A DNA stretch of 54,344 bases from an uncultured Saprospirales bacterium. Its GTDB lineage: Bacteria; Bacteroidota; Bacteroidia; Chitinophagales; Saprospiraceae. The stretch is taken from positions 1-54,344 of the forward strand of contig CALMIR010000043.1 of assembly GCA_937864265.1 (NCBI GenBank). The letters run 5' to 3'. The notes under the pieces were generated by a model. The model had not been told where the DNA came from, made no database searches, and was given only the letters and a program-made list of their open reading frames with translations. The translations under genes and the position numbers were made by a program. Within the stretch, counting starts at the first letter, position 1; each line of letters opens with the position of its first letter. Shown one piece after another: positions 40,844 to 50,198 of the stretch.

Positions 40844-41263
40844 ATGATTAACGAGCAATACAAATATTCTGAGCTTACTTCTAAAATTATTGGATGCGCT
40901 ATGACTGTTCATTCCGAATTAGGGAATGGTTTTCAGGAAGTTATCTACCAAAGAGCCCTCGAAATCGAAATGAGTCTGCAAGGCCTTTCGTTTTCGAGAG
41001 AACAGGAAATGCCTGTGTATTACAAAAACCAGCAAATTGGTACTCGCAGGGTTGATTTCTTGGTTGAAGGAGTTATCTCTGTTGAGTTGAAGGCAATTAT
41101 TGAACTGCAAGATGTACATTTAGCCCAAGCCATAAACTACTTGGAAGCCTACGATTTGGAGGTTGGTTTACTTATCAATTTTGGCGCAAAGTCCTTGCAA
41201 TTCAAAAGGCTAACCAATAAATCATTCAAGCAAAAAAATCAAGGTAATCCGTACATCAAATGA
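40844..41263 (+). CDS. GxxExxY protein (PD-(D/E)XK fold)
   Basis: A 139-residue protein of the GxxExxY family (PDDEXK_3). Motif GFQEVIY lies at about residues 28-34 in GNGFQEVIYQRALEIEM; RRVDFLVEG, VELKAI and LINFGAKSLQFKRL are the other family blocks, with D and ExK in the nuclease-like positions. The real activity of the family is unknown; members are often in mobile or defence regions. Its stop overlaps the ATG of the methylase remnant by four nt (ATGA), so it is translated together with it. Confidence 0.88.
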   Translation: MINEQYKYSELTSKIIGCAMTVHSELGNGFQEVIYQRALEIEMSLQGLSFSREQEMPVYYKNQQIGTRRVDFLVEGVISVELKAIIELQDVHLAQAINYLEAYDLEVGLLINFGAKSLQFKRLTNKSFKQKNQGNPYIK

Positions 41264-41544
41264 ATCACAGCTCAGACGTTAATTACAACCCCGATGTACT
41301 CTCTTGCCTTGCCAACCTAAGCAATGACGAAGTATTCACACCGCCCAATTTGGTGAATGATATTTTGGACTTGCTCCCCGAAGAACTTTGGAGCAACGAC
41401 TTCACCGAACCTTGGACAGACGAAAAACTCTACGCCAAATACGGCTTAACGGAAGAGGAGATAGCTTTCATTGAAAGTATGATACGGCCCATGGAAAACA
41501 GTCTGAACGATGATTCATCTAATTCAGGTGATGAAAATGATTGA
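41260..41544 (+). pseudogene. Internally deleted Eco57I-type methylase
   Basis: A 94-residue frame that joins the two ends of a much longer methylase. The start NYNPDVLSCLANLSNDEVFT, PPNLVNDILDLLPEELW is the known N-terminus of Eco57I-like R-M methylases; the end (FTEPWTDEKLYAKYGLTEEE, IAFIESMIRPME) is the known C-terminus. The several hundred residues between, with motif I and NPPY, are missing. The frame is intact across the joint, so the deletion was in frame. Modification by this protein is not possible, which should leave the restriction gene without its guard. Confidence 0.7.
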
Positions 41545-41589
41545 AAAATCAAGGTAATCTGTAAACCATAAAAATCACAGTTCAGACAA

Positions 41590-42598
41590 ATGAATGAATC
41601 ATCCAATATCCTCATCTACCAAACGCAAGACGGCATTACCAAAATACAGGTGCAGTTGACCGATAACACCGTGTGGCTCACGCAGGCCGATATGGTAGAG
41701 TTGTTTCAATCGTCCAAATCCAATATCAGCGAGCATATCAAGCACATTTTTGAAGAAGGAGAGTTGACGATGGAGGCAACTGTTCGGAAATTCCGAACAG
41801 TTCGTACCGAAGGCACCCGGCAGGTAGAAAGAGAGCTGGAGTATTACAACCTGGATGTCATCATCTCAGTCGGATATCGGGTAAAATCATTGCGGGGCAC
41901 GCAGTTCCGTATATGGGCTACCGAGCGGTTGCGGGAGTACCTCATCAAGGGCTTCACCCTGAACGATGACCTGCTCAAGCAGGGCGGTGGCTATTTTGAC
42001 GAACTGCTCGACCGCATTCGGGACATCCGTTCGTCCGAAAAGGTATTCTACCGCAAGGTGCTCGAGATCTATGCCACCAGTGTGGACTATGACCCACGGG
42101 CAAGCATCACCCAACAATTCTTTCAAACGGTACAAAACAAGTTGCATTGGGCTGCCCACGGGCACACCGCAGCCGAGCTTATTTTTCAGCGGGCCAATGC
42201 CCAACTGCCTTTTATGGGGCTTACGGCATTTAAAGGCAAAAAGCCCACCAAGCAAGAAATTGGCGTTGCCAAAAACTATTTGTCAGAAGAAGAATTGGCC
42301 GTGCTGAACCGTTTTGGTTTCCGCCTATCTGGATATTGCCGAAATCAATGCCATGCAGCGCAAACCCATGCACATGAAGGACTGGATAGAAGTGCTGGAT
42401 AGCTTCATCAAGATGAGCAGGCAGGACGTACAGCCCCATGCCGGTACCATCTCCGCAGAAATAGCCCGGTAGAAAGCATTGGAAGAATATGAAACCTACA
42501 AGAGCAAGACAGCAGATGAGCTTTCCGAGGTAGAAAAGCAATTCATAGCAAGCATTGAGCAAGCCGAGCAGCAACTGAAGAAATTGAAAAAGAAATGA
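41590..42598 (+). pseudogene. RhuM-family protein, broken by frameshift and stop
   Basis: The first 240 codons match RhuM-type virulence proteins (NILIYQTQDGITKIQVQLTD, VWLTQADMVELFQSSKSNIS, YYNLDVIISVGYRVKS, RGTQFRIWATERLREYL). At the T4 run 42312-42315 the frame changes: reading one base less restores RLVSAYLDIAEINAMQRKPM and HMKDWIEVLDSFIKMSRQD. In this frame a TAG stands at 42470-42472 (AR*KALEEYE), and the gene would end at 42598, overlapping the next ATG. So there are two lesions. RhuM proteins often accompany R-M systems; their role is not established. Confidence 0.82.
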
Positions 42599-45129
42599 GC
42601 AAAAAAGAGTTTTTCCCGCCCCGTCCGTCCACCAATCCAACCATTTATGCGTATGAATTGGTGGGCGTGGCTACGCACAAGGGTTTGCTCAAAATTGGCT
42701 ATACCGACCGCGACGCACAAACACGTATCAAAGAGCAATTAGGTACAGCAGCTATTCCATACAAAATTGTATTTGAAGAATCAGCAATGAAAAGGGACGG
42801 TAGCAGTTTTACCGACCACGATATTCACCGCCATTTACGCAAACAAGGTTTTGCCAATCCCGAAGGCGAATGGTTCAAGTGTTCCCTAAACGACTTACGA
42901 AAAGCTATTTGGGAAATCAAAACAGGCGAACGCACAGAAGCCAACCGAACACTTACATTCGGTATGCGTCCTGAGCAGGAAGAAGCGGTGAATAAATCCA
43001 TCGCTTATTTCAAAAGTTTTTATGAAGAGAAAAAACGCGGTGCACTGAGCGGAGCCGAAGTGCCCCATTTCCTTTGGAACGCGAAAATGCGTTTTGGAAA
43101 AACCTTTGCCAGCTATCAATTGGCTAAAAAAATGGGTTGGTCTAAGATTTTAGTACTCACCTTTAAACCAGCGGTACAGAGTGCCTGGGACGAAGATTTG
43201 ATGACCCACGTTGATTTTGAAGGTTGGCAATTCATCTCCCGAAATGGATTGACCTTTGAAGAAGCCGACCCGAAAAAGCCCATTGTTTGTTTTGGATCGT
43301 TTCAGGATTATTTGGGGAAAAACACCAGTACAGGCGGTATCAAAACCAAAAACGAATGGGTACACGCCACCCATTGGGATTGTGTGATTTTTGACGAATA
43401 CCATTACGGAGCTTGGCGGGAAAATGCCAAAGAACTTTTTGAAGCAGAAGGCAAAAAAGAATTGGAATTTGGTGAAGGCGAAGGCATCGAATACTTTGAT
43501 GAAGATGCAATGCCCATCACCACCAATCACTATTTGTACTTGTCAGGCACACCCTTCCGAGCCATTGCATCGGGAGAATTTATCGAAGAGCAGATTTTTA
43601 ACTGGACCTATTCAGACGAGCAGAGAGCCAAAGCAGATTGGGACGACAGCAAGGGCCCCAATCCTTATGCTTCCCTGCCCCGAATGGTCATGATGACCTA
43701 CCAATTGCCCGATTCCATCAGCCAGATTGCAGAATTAGGGGAGTTTGACGGCTTTGATTTGAATGTATTTTTTTCGGCAGAAGGCGAAGGTTCAAAAGCA
43801 CGCTTCAAATACGAAGATGAAGTACAAAAATGGTTGGACTTGATTCGGGGTTCATTCAGCGAAACCACCGTTGACAACTTGAAAATGGGTGCTAAAAAAC
43901 CGCCACTTCCATTTTCACACGCTCCATTGCTCAATGTCTTGAATCATACTTTTTGGTTTTTGCCTACGGTTGCCGCTTGTCACGCAATGGCAAATTTACT
44001 GAAAAGACGAAACAACAAATTTTACCACGATTATACCGTAGTAGTTGCCGCAGGCACACAAGCAGGTATTGGAGTTCACGCTTTACCACCTGTTTTGGAT
44101 GCAATGACCGACAATCCTTTGGAATCCAAAACCATTACACTTTCATGCGGCAAACTCACCACAGGGGTGTCAGTGAAGCCGTGGACAGGTATTTTTATGT
44201 TGCGCAATTCTTCCAGTCCTGAAACCTATTTTCAAGCAGCCTTCCGCGTGCAAACGCCTTGGGTGATTAAAAACCCGGATAGCAAGTCACCCAACAAAGA
44301 AGACATTCTCAAAGAAGAATGTTATGTGTTTGATTTTGCACCAAACCGTGCCTTGCGACAAATAGCCGATTACGCTTGCCGACTCAACGTAAACGAATCG
44401 AATCCCGAAAAGAACGTGGAGGAATTTATCAACTTCCTGCCCGTTTTGGCTTATGACGGAAGTTCGATGAAACAAGTTGATGCCGCAGGTATTTTGGACA
44501 TTGCCATGAGTGGCACAACCGCTACACTTTTAGCTAGGCGATGGGAAAGTGCTTTGCTCGTAAATGTGGACAACAATACGCTTGCTCGACTAATGGCAAA
44601 CGAAGAAGCCATGAAAGCCTTGATGAACATTGAAGGTTTCAGAAACTTAAATCAGGACATTGAAACCATCATCAACAAATCGGAGGCTGTTAAAAAAGCA
44701 AAGAAAGAAGCCAACGACCGTGAACTGACTAAAGAAGCGAAAAAGGAACTTTCAGACGAAGAAAAGGAATACAAGAGCCTGAGAAAGCAGATACAAGAAA
44801 AGCTCATCAAGTTTGCAACACGTGTTCCTGTGTTTATGTACTTGACAGACTACCGAGAAAGAAGTTTGAAGGACGTAATCACGCAGTTGGAACCAGGACT
44901 TTTCAAAAAGGTAACAGGACTTTCCGTGAAAGACTTTGAATTATTGGTTAGCCTTGGCGTGTTCAATTCTGCCTTAATGAATGATGCCGTTTACAAATTC
45001 AAACGCTACGAAGATGCCAGTTTGGAATACATCGGAATCAACAAACATAAAGGACAAGACATTGGGCTTTACGACACTGTATTGAGCAGAAAAGATTACG
45101 AAGCATCATTTGTAAACGAACCTGAATAG
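42595..45129 (+). CDS. GIY-YIG-like nuclease fused to a DEAD/DEAH helicase (restriction enzyme)
   Basis: An 844-residue restriction protein. Residues about 15-100 are a T5orf172/GIY-YIG-like nuclease domain (IYAYELVGVATHKGLLKIGY, EGEWF). The helicase follows: Walker A variant MRFGKT at 165-170, DEYH box at 267-270 (FDEYHYG), LSGTPFRAIASGEF as motif III-like and QAAFRVQTPW near motif VI. The C-terminus is helical (KKAKKEANDRELTKEAKKEL). It should translocate on and cut unmodified DNA. Its ATG overlaps the end of the RhuM gene. The reading frame is intact although the methylase is deleted, so it may be silent or guarded otherwise. Confidence 0.85.
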   Translation: MSKKEFFPPRPSTNPTIYAYELVGVATHKGLLKIGYTDRDAQTRIKEQLGTAAIPYKIVFEESAMKRDGSSFTDHDIHRHLRKQGFANPEGEWFKCSLNDLRKAIWEIKTGERTEANRTLTFGMRPEQEEAVNKSIAYFKSFYEEKKRGALSGAEVPHFLWNAKMRFGKTFASYQLAKKMGWSKILVLTFKPAVQSAWDEDLMTHVDFEGWQFISRNGLTFEEADPKKPIVCFGSFQDYLGKNTSTGGIKTKNEWVHATHWDCVIFDEYHYGAWRENAKELFEAEGKKELEFGEGEGIEYFDEDAMPITTNHYLYLSGTPFRAIASGEFIEEQIFNWTYSDEQRAKADWDDSKGPNPYASLPRMVMMTYQLPDSISQIAELGEFDGFDLNVFFSAEGEGSKARFKYEDEVQKWLDLIRGSFSETTVDNLKMGAKKPPLPFSHAPLLNVLNHTFWFLPTVAACHAMANLLKRRNNKFYHDYTVVVAAGTQAGIGVHALPPVLDAMTDNPLESKTITLSCGKLTTGVSVKPWTGIFMLRNSSSPETYFQAAFRVQTPWVIKNPDSKSPNKEDILKEECYVFDFAPNRALRQIADYACRLNVNESNPEKNVEEFINFLPVLAYDGSSMKQVDAAGILDIAMSGTTATLLARRWESALLVNVDNNTLARLMANEEAMKALMNIEGFRNLNQDIETIINKSEAVKKAKKEANDRELTKEAKKELSDEEKEYKSLRKQIQEKLIKFATRVPVFMYLTDYRERSLKDVITQLEPGLFKKVTGLSVKDFELLVSLGVFNSALMNDAVYKFKRYEDASLEYIGINKHKGQDIGLYDTVLSRKDYEASFVNEPE

Positions 45130-45247
45130 ACAATATGCCAACCCGCAACAGACAGACAATCAGAATGAAAGAAGAAAACCGAACGCACAACAGGTATTAG
45201 GCTCAATGACAGGTATAGTGGTTAATTGAACATTATACCTCGCATCA

Positions 45248-45267
45248 ATCCCGATAGTAATCAGGAT
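45248..45267. repeat. 20-bp palindrome flanking the R-M island (right)
   Basis: ATCCCGATAGTAATCAGGAT, 18 of 20 identical to 40048-40067 and in the same orientation. The rest of 45130-45374 shows nothing else that I can name. Confidence 0.55.
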
Positions 45268-45374
45268 GGTATGTGATCCCGTAATTACTGGACTCCGAAA
45301 TCCGAAATCCCCCCCACCCCACATATCAAACTTCCTTGTTATCTTAACCCCTTCAAAGACCAATACAGCTTCCT

Positions 45375-46871
45375 ATGAAACTCAAAACGGACTTGTTTCA
45401 CCTGATCCGGGCCATGTCCAAGTCGGAAAAGCGCTATTTTACGTTGGATGCCCAAAAAAGTGGCCGCAAAGCCAGCAACTACCTGGAATTGTTCCGCGCG
45501 ATCAACGACCTGGAGGAATACGACGAAGCCGTTTTGAAAGAAAAATTTGGCACCAACCTGCCTTTTGACAAAGCCTACTTATACGACGCCATTTTGCGCA
45601 GCATGCGCGACTACCGCAGCTCCAAATCCCGGGCCGCCAAAATCAAGGAAATGATCCTGGATGCCAAATATTTGTACGAACGCGGATTGTACGAACAAAG
45701 CGAGGCGCGTCTCGGCCAAGCCAAGCTGCTGGCTCTGGAACTCGACGACCAATTGGCCCTCCTGGAAATCAATCGGGAAACCATGAACTATGTGTGGGTC
45801 ATGAAAAAAGAAAATTACGGCACCACCATCGAACAGCTCCTACTGGAAAAAGACCAAAACATCGACAACATCAACGAAGAATTGCTTTTTCTATCCATTT
45901 GCTACAAGTTGAATATGGCCATCCAATCCAAGCAGACCCTGGATAAAAAAGCCCTGGAGGACGAATTCCGCGCTGAATTGTTTGCGGCCTCGCACCAGCC
46001 CCGTTCCGCCCACACCGAAAGGCGCTATTTGCAAAGCATGGCTTTTTTTAGCGAGCTGCAAGGCGAATTCGACCGGGCTTATGAGTATTTTTTCAAAATG
46101 GTGGACTGGTGGGACGAGCATCCGGCCATCAAAGAGGAAGAGTATGCCCGCTACATCGCCGATATCAGCAACCTGTTGTACGCCTGCTATACCCGTCGAA
46201 AATACGAGTACTTTCCCGATCTGCTGGAAAAACTCGAAAAAGAAACGCCCAACAACTACCACGATCAACGCCTGATTTTTCGCCAACTGACCAACTACAA
46301 ACTCATTTACTTCATCAACTTCGGGGTTTCAACGGGAGTGGAAAAACTGGTGCAGCAGGTAGAACACGGCATGACGGCATATAAGCTCAACCAGGTGAGT
46401 AAATTGTACCTCACGTTTAATGTCTGTTTGTTGATGTTCATCATCGGCGACTATGCGGCCTGCCGCGACTGGTCGGCCAAAGTCATCAAGCTGCTGGGCA
46501 AAAAGGAAGACCGACCCGATTTCAGGCTATCCGCCCAATTGATCCTCCTGCTGGCCGTTTATGAGGAAGAGGATATTGACCGCATCGATTCCACGCTGCG
46601 CTCCATACAAAGAAACATCCGGGGGCTTGCAGAGAATGATTATATGCCCTTTTTCCATTTGGTCATCCGCTACATCAAGCGCCTGATCAACAACCCCTTG
46701 GAAAAACAAGCCACTGCGCTGGAAAAACTCCTCAGCTCCATTCAGCAGATGAAACAGGAAAAGAAAGGCATCGCCCCTTTAGGGCTAGACGAATTGCTGC
46801 AAATCTGGATCAAAAGCAAACGGGATAATAAATCGCTGCAACAACTGTTTCGGGAAAATGTGAACGGATAA
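45375..46871 (+). CDS. Alpha-solenoid hypothetical protein (paralogue of 28808-30337)
   Basis: A 498-residue helical protein without signal peptide. The first ~110 residues match the paralogue at 28808: DLFHLIRAMSKSEKRYFTLD, EYDEAVLKEKF, AYLYDAILRSMRDYRSSK, LYERGLYEQSEARLGQAKLL. Later helices with regular Tyr and Leu (TERRYLQSMAFFSELQGEFD, RAYEYFFKMVDWWDEH) again suggest TPR-type repeats. Family unknown. It is a single gene that converges with the ABC transporter gene, seven bp apart. Both paralogues have the same length class and domain plan, so they probably share a role as interaction scaffolds. Confidence 0.7.
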   Translation: MKLKTDLFHLIRAMSKSEKRYFTLDAQKSGRKASNYLELFRAINDLEEYDEAVLKEKFGTNLPFDKAYLYDAILRSMRDYRSSKSRAAKIKEMILDAKYLYERGLYEQSEARLGQAKLLALELDDQLALLEINRETMNYVWVMKKENYGTTIEQLLLEKDQNIDNINEELLFLSICYKLNMAIQSKQTLDKKALEDEFRAELFAASHQPRSAHTERRYLQSMAFFSELQGEFDRAYEYFFKMVDWWDEHPAIKEEEYARYIADISNLLYACYTRRKYEYFPDLLEKLEKETPNNYHDQRLIFRQLTNYKLIYFINFGVSTGVEKLVQQVEHGMTAYKLNQVSKLYLTFNVCLLMFIIGDYAACRDWSAKVIKLLGKKEDRPDFRLSAQLILLLAVYEEEDIDRIDSTLRSIQRNIRGLAENDYMPFFHLVIRYIKRLINNPLEKQATALEKLLSSIQQMKQEKKGIAPLGLDELLQIWIKSKRDNKSLQQLFRENVNG

Positions 46872-46877
46872 GCGGGA

Positions 46878-48434
46878 TTATTGACCAACCAAATCGCTGA
46901 TCTTTCTAATGCCCTTTTTTTGCCCCATGTCCTCCCGGATCATCAGCGCGTAGGTGTTGTTGAAGCCCAATGGATGGAGCCACAATAGCTGAAAATTCGT
47001 CTCAAACGCATTGGCTACGTATTCAAACACAGCATCCCTATCGCGGATCATGCGCTGCACCACAAGGTCGGGCGGGCTGAGCAATACCAACAAGCCCGTC
47101 CCGGTATATTCCGGATAAATGGCGATATCGCCGCGTTGTAGGGCTTCAAAGCAAATTTTGGTACCCCCCAAACCAAGTATCAAATCGACTTCTACATCTG
47201 CTACCCCCTCGATCAATTGCCCAAACATTTCTGCCAGGATGTACTGCTCGGTAAATATTTTGGAGCCAATGGCCAGCTTTTCACCACTATCCGAGCGTTC
47301 TGCCTGCCACAAGCCAACGGATTTCAGAAAATCCTGCGCGACTTGAGCCGGGGGCAGTTTTTCAAAATCGACTTTATAATTGAGGGAGGTCATCACCGAA
47401 TCGGTCAGCAAACCCGACAAGCTGTTGAGCGCCTCCCCGATTTCCGGGTATTTTTCGGCCACATCTTTGCGGATGAGCGGCGAACAATAGTAAGGCGGAA
47501 AAGAATACTGGTCATCTTCCAATACGCGCAGGCGATAAGCCAGTATTCGGCCATCTGTGGAATACCCGCTGATCACATCCACCTCGCCTTCCTGTACCGC
47601 TTTGTACATCAAGGCATTATTGAGTATCTGCGTGTTGAATTTTATCCCATAAATGGCTTGCAAATTGGGGTAACCATCCTTTCTGCCAACAAATTCCGGC
47701 TCGAACCCGGCAATATAATGTGGGGAATACACCTGGGGCCAGTAGTAAGCGGAAGAGAGTACAGGGATCAACAGGATTAAAAACCGGGTATTTTTCACCC
47801 ATTTATCTGGCTGCCAGCGCTGCAATAAGGCCAGCGATTGGTCAAAAATAATGGCCAGTAGCGCCGCAGGAATAGCCCCCGCCCATATCATCGTCGTATT
47901 GTTGAGGGCGATGCCGCCAAAGATGAATTCTCCCAACCCGCCTGCGCCAATATACGCGGCCAGGGTAGCAACGCCTACATTGATCACCGCTGCGGTGCGC
48001 AGTCCGGCAAAAATAACGGGCAGCGCCAGAGGCAATTCGACCTTGCGCAACAACTGCCCCAATGATAGCCCCATCCCCAAGGCGGCCTCCTTCACAGAAG
48101 CATCTACCTCCAGAATGCCGGTGTACGTATTGCGCAAAATGGGCAACAAGGCATATAAAAAAAGGCAAAAAATGGCCGGTTGAACACCGATGCCCATGAT
48201 GGGCAGCAAAAAGCCCAACAGCGCTATGCTAGGTATGGTTTGAAAAATGCCCGTCAGGCCCAATACCCAGGACGACCAGCGGGTATGCTTGCTGATCCAA
48301 ATGCCCAATGGAATGGCCAATAGCGCGGCCAACAAAAGAGAAATAAATGTTAGGCCGATGTGTTCCAAACTCTGTTCCAGCAGCTTCTCTCTGTTGTCGA
48401 AAAAAAACTGGCCTAAAGTATTCAACTGTTCCAT
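46878..48434 (-). CDS. Betaine/choline-type ABC permease fused to a circularly permuted binding protein
   Basis: A 518-residue fusion for uptake of quaternary amines or related compounds. Residues 1-235 are the permease with the EAA-like segment AALGMGLSLGQLLRKVELPL, plus a last helix near 217-231. The rest is an OpuCC/OsmF-type binding domain, but in swapped order: residues 240-376 hold what is normally the second half (EPEFVGRKDGYPNL, GYSTDGRILAYRL, FPPYYCSPLI), and residues 385-518 the normal first half (LAIGSKIFTEQYILAEM, GLGGTKICFEALQRGDIAIY, PEYTGTG, LHPLGFNNTYALM). Both halves look complete. The ligand is inferred. It overlaps the ATPase gene by 13 nt. Confidence 0.85.
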   Translation of the reverse strand: MEQLNTLGQFFFDNREKLLEQSLEHIGLTFISLLLAALLAIPLGIWISKHTRWSSWVLGLTGIFQTIPSIALLGFLLPIMGIGVQPAIFCLFLYALLPILRNTYTGILEVDASVKEAALGMGLSLGQLLRKVELPLALPVIFAGLRTAAVINVGVATLAAYIGAGGLGEFIFGGIALNNTTMIWAGAIPAALLAIIFDQSLALLQRWQPDKWVKNTRFLILLIPVLSSAYYWPQVYSPHYIAGFEPEFVGRKDGYPNLQAIYGIKFNTQILNNALMYKAVQEGEVDVISGYSTDGRILAYRLRVLEDDQYSFPPYYCSPLIRKDVAEKYPEIGEALNSLSGLLTDSVMTSLNYKVDFEKLPPAQVAQDFLKSVGLWQAERSDSGEKLAIGSKIFTEQYILAEMFGQLIEGVADVEVDLILGLGGTKICFEALQRGDIAIYPEYTGTGLLVLLSPPDLVVQRMIRDRDAVFEYVANAFETNFQLLWLHPLGFNNTYALMIREDMGQKKGIRKISDLVGQ

Positions 48435-49390
48435 TCGACCAGGCTTTGTTTGAAATGATGAAAAATATCGTCAAAGCTAAACCACTTCCCTACCCCGTAC
48501 CAGGTAGCAAAGCCATAAACCTGCTGGCCTTCCGCTTTCCAGAGGGCATGCAACACTTTTAACAGCGGCGTATGCGGCGGAAATTGCAAAATGGTACCTT
48601 CAGCAGGCTTCAGAATGGACAAATCGGCAAATACGTCGGAAAGGCGGGGCGCTTCCAACTCGTATTTCATGGCTTTTACCGCCACAAAAGAGCGAACAAA
48701 GTCTGTTTTGGGTTGAAAAATGATTTCCTCAGGCGTCCCCAATTGTTCTACCCTACCCTGATCCATCACAGCTACCCATTGGGACATCTCCAGCGCTTCT
48801 TCCAGATCATGCGTGACCAATATGATGGTCTTATCCCTGAATTCCTTCAGCATCATCATGTCCATGCGCATTTGTACCCGGGTCATAGCGTCGAGGGCGC
48901 CAAATGGCTCGTCCATCAAAATAATGGGCGGATGAGCCGCCAAAGCCCGGGCTATACCGACCCGTTGTTGTTGTCCGCCACTCATTTCACGGGGATACTT
49001 GTGGAGGTATTGGTCGCAAGGCAGCCCCAATTGTTCCAGGAGTTCTTCGACCCGATTCTTAATTTTTGATTCCGGCCATTTGAGCAAACGGGGCACCAGT
49101 GCTACGTTTTCATATACCGTGTAATGCGGAAAGAGGCCAATATGCTGGATAACATAGCCCATTTGGCGGCGCAGCTCTTCCACGGGTATGTTGAGGATAT
49201 TGGCGCCATCTATAAATACGTGCCCCGAGGAGGGGTGAATGAGCCGATTGAGCATTTTCAGCGTCGTCGTTTTGCCACAGCCGCTTTTGCCAATCAGTGC
49301 CAGCGTTTCCCCCTTTTTTAACTTAAAAGAAACATCTTGAACAGCTTTGAAACTGCCAAATTTTTTGCTTAATGCTGCTGCCTCTATCAT
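48422..49390 (-). CDS. ABC transporter ATP-binding protein (OpuCA/ProV-like)
   Basis: A 322-residue ATPase for the importer encoded next to it. Walker A GKSGCGKTTT (about 34-43), Q-loop region GYVIQHIGLFP, signature MSGGQQQRVGIARALA, Walker B IILMDEPFGALD and the switch His in LVTHDLEEALEMS. The C-terminal ~85 residues go beyond the core domain and may be regulatory, where ProV-type proteins have CBS domains; no clear CBS pattern is seen. It overlaps the permease gene by 13 nt, so the two are an operon of one complete importer. Confidence 0.92.
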   Translation of the reverse strand: MIEAAALSKKFGSFKAVQDVSFKLKKGETLALIGKSGCGKTTTLKMLNRLIHPSSGHVFIDGANILNIPVEELRRQMGYVIQHIGLFPHYTVYENVALVPRLLKWPESKIKNRVEELLEQLGLPCDQYLHKYPREMSGGQQQRVGIARALAAHPPIILMDEPFGALDAMTRVQMRMDMMMLKEFRDKTIILVTHDLEEALEMSQWVAVMDQGRVEQLGTPEEIIFQPKTDFVRSFVAVKAMKYELEAPRLSDVFADLSILKPAEGTILQFPPHTPLLKVLHALWKAEGQQVYGFATWYGVGKWFSFDDIFHHFKQSLVEWNS

Positions 49391-49506
49391 AACTTCTGCT
49401 GGAATTGAATGCCAAAATAAAAAGAATCGGCGCAGGGCAATAAGAAATTGCCATAAATCCCCCCGATTTTAGCGTTTTATTCTTCATTTGCTTTTATCTT
49501 GCTTTG

Positions 49507-50169
49507 ATGAAGGAACATTCTGACCAATACTTGACCATTGAAGGTAAAAGTGAGGGGCTTTTTCGAGACCGGGGCAGCAAATTCCTGGCTTATGCTTTTC
49601 CCATTTTTTCGGAAGAAGCATGCACACCACATTTGGAAGCCCTGAAAAAAGAGCATCCCAAAGCCCGGCACCATTGCTACGCCTACCGCATAGGGCTAGA
49701 CGGCAACCGCTTTCGCGCCAACGACGATGGAGAACCCGGCGGTACAGCTGGTCGCCCCATTTTGGGTCAAATCGACAGTTTTGGCTTGACCAATGTGCTG
49801 GTGGTAGTCGTGCGCTATTTCGGTGGAACCCTCCTAGGCGCATCTGGCCTGATTCAAGCTTACAAACAAGCGGCAGCTGATGCCCTCCAAAATAGTCAGA
49901 TCGTAGAACGCCTGGTGGAGTCTGTGTTTCAAATAAAATTCGATTACGCCCACATGAGCCAGGTGATGAATATCCTGAAAGCACTGGATATCGAATTGCT
50001 GAGCCAGGATTTCGGCTTGGAAGCCCAACTGAACATCGCCATCCGCCAAAGCGAAGTCGCCGATAAACTGGAAAAGATCAAAGCAGCAGTAGCTGGTGTG
50101 CACTTGGAAATGGTACCCGACTTGGGCGATATTCCAGGGTTTGAAATGTTTTTTTTATATACTAGATAG
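49507..50169 (+). CDS. YigZ/IMPACT family protein
   Basis: A 220-residue protein of the UPF0029 (IMPACT) family. Start MKEHSDQYLTIEG at ATG 49507; the TTG at 49504 is one codon upstream. Family blocks: SKFLAYAFPI, HHCYAYRIGLDGNRFRANDD, GEPGGTAGRPIL and VVVVRYFGGTLLGASGLIQA YKQA, with a C-terminal domain from about residue 145 of ferredoxin-like type. Eukaryotic IMPACT inhibits GCN2; the bacterial role is not established. It is divergent from the ABC operon, with its own promoter region of about 110 bp. Confidence 0.92.
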   Translation: MKEHSDQYLTIEGKSEGLFRDRGSKFLAYAFPIFSEEACTPHLEALKKEHPKARHHCYAYRIGLDGNRFRANDDGEPGGTAGRPILGQIDSFGLTNVLVVVVRYFGGTLLGASGLIQAYKQAAADALQNSQIVERLVESVFQIKFDYAHMSQVMNILKALDIELLSQDFGLEAQLNIAIRQSEVADKLEKIKAAVAGVHLEMVPDLGDIPGFEMFFLYTR

Positions 50170-50198
50170 GTTTCAAGTTTCAACCAGAAACCAGAAAC

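Noticed and set aside
42595-45129. Helicase-nuclease as a type I or III R-M system with its own specificity subunit
   Set aside because: No HsdS or Mod-type gene is present; neighbours are the Eco57I-type methylase remnant and small methyltransferase.
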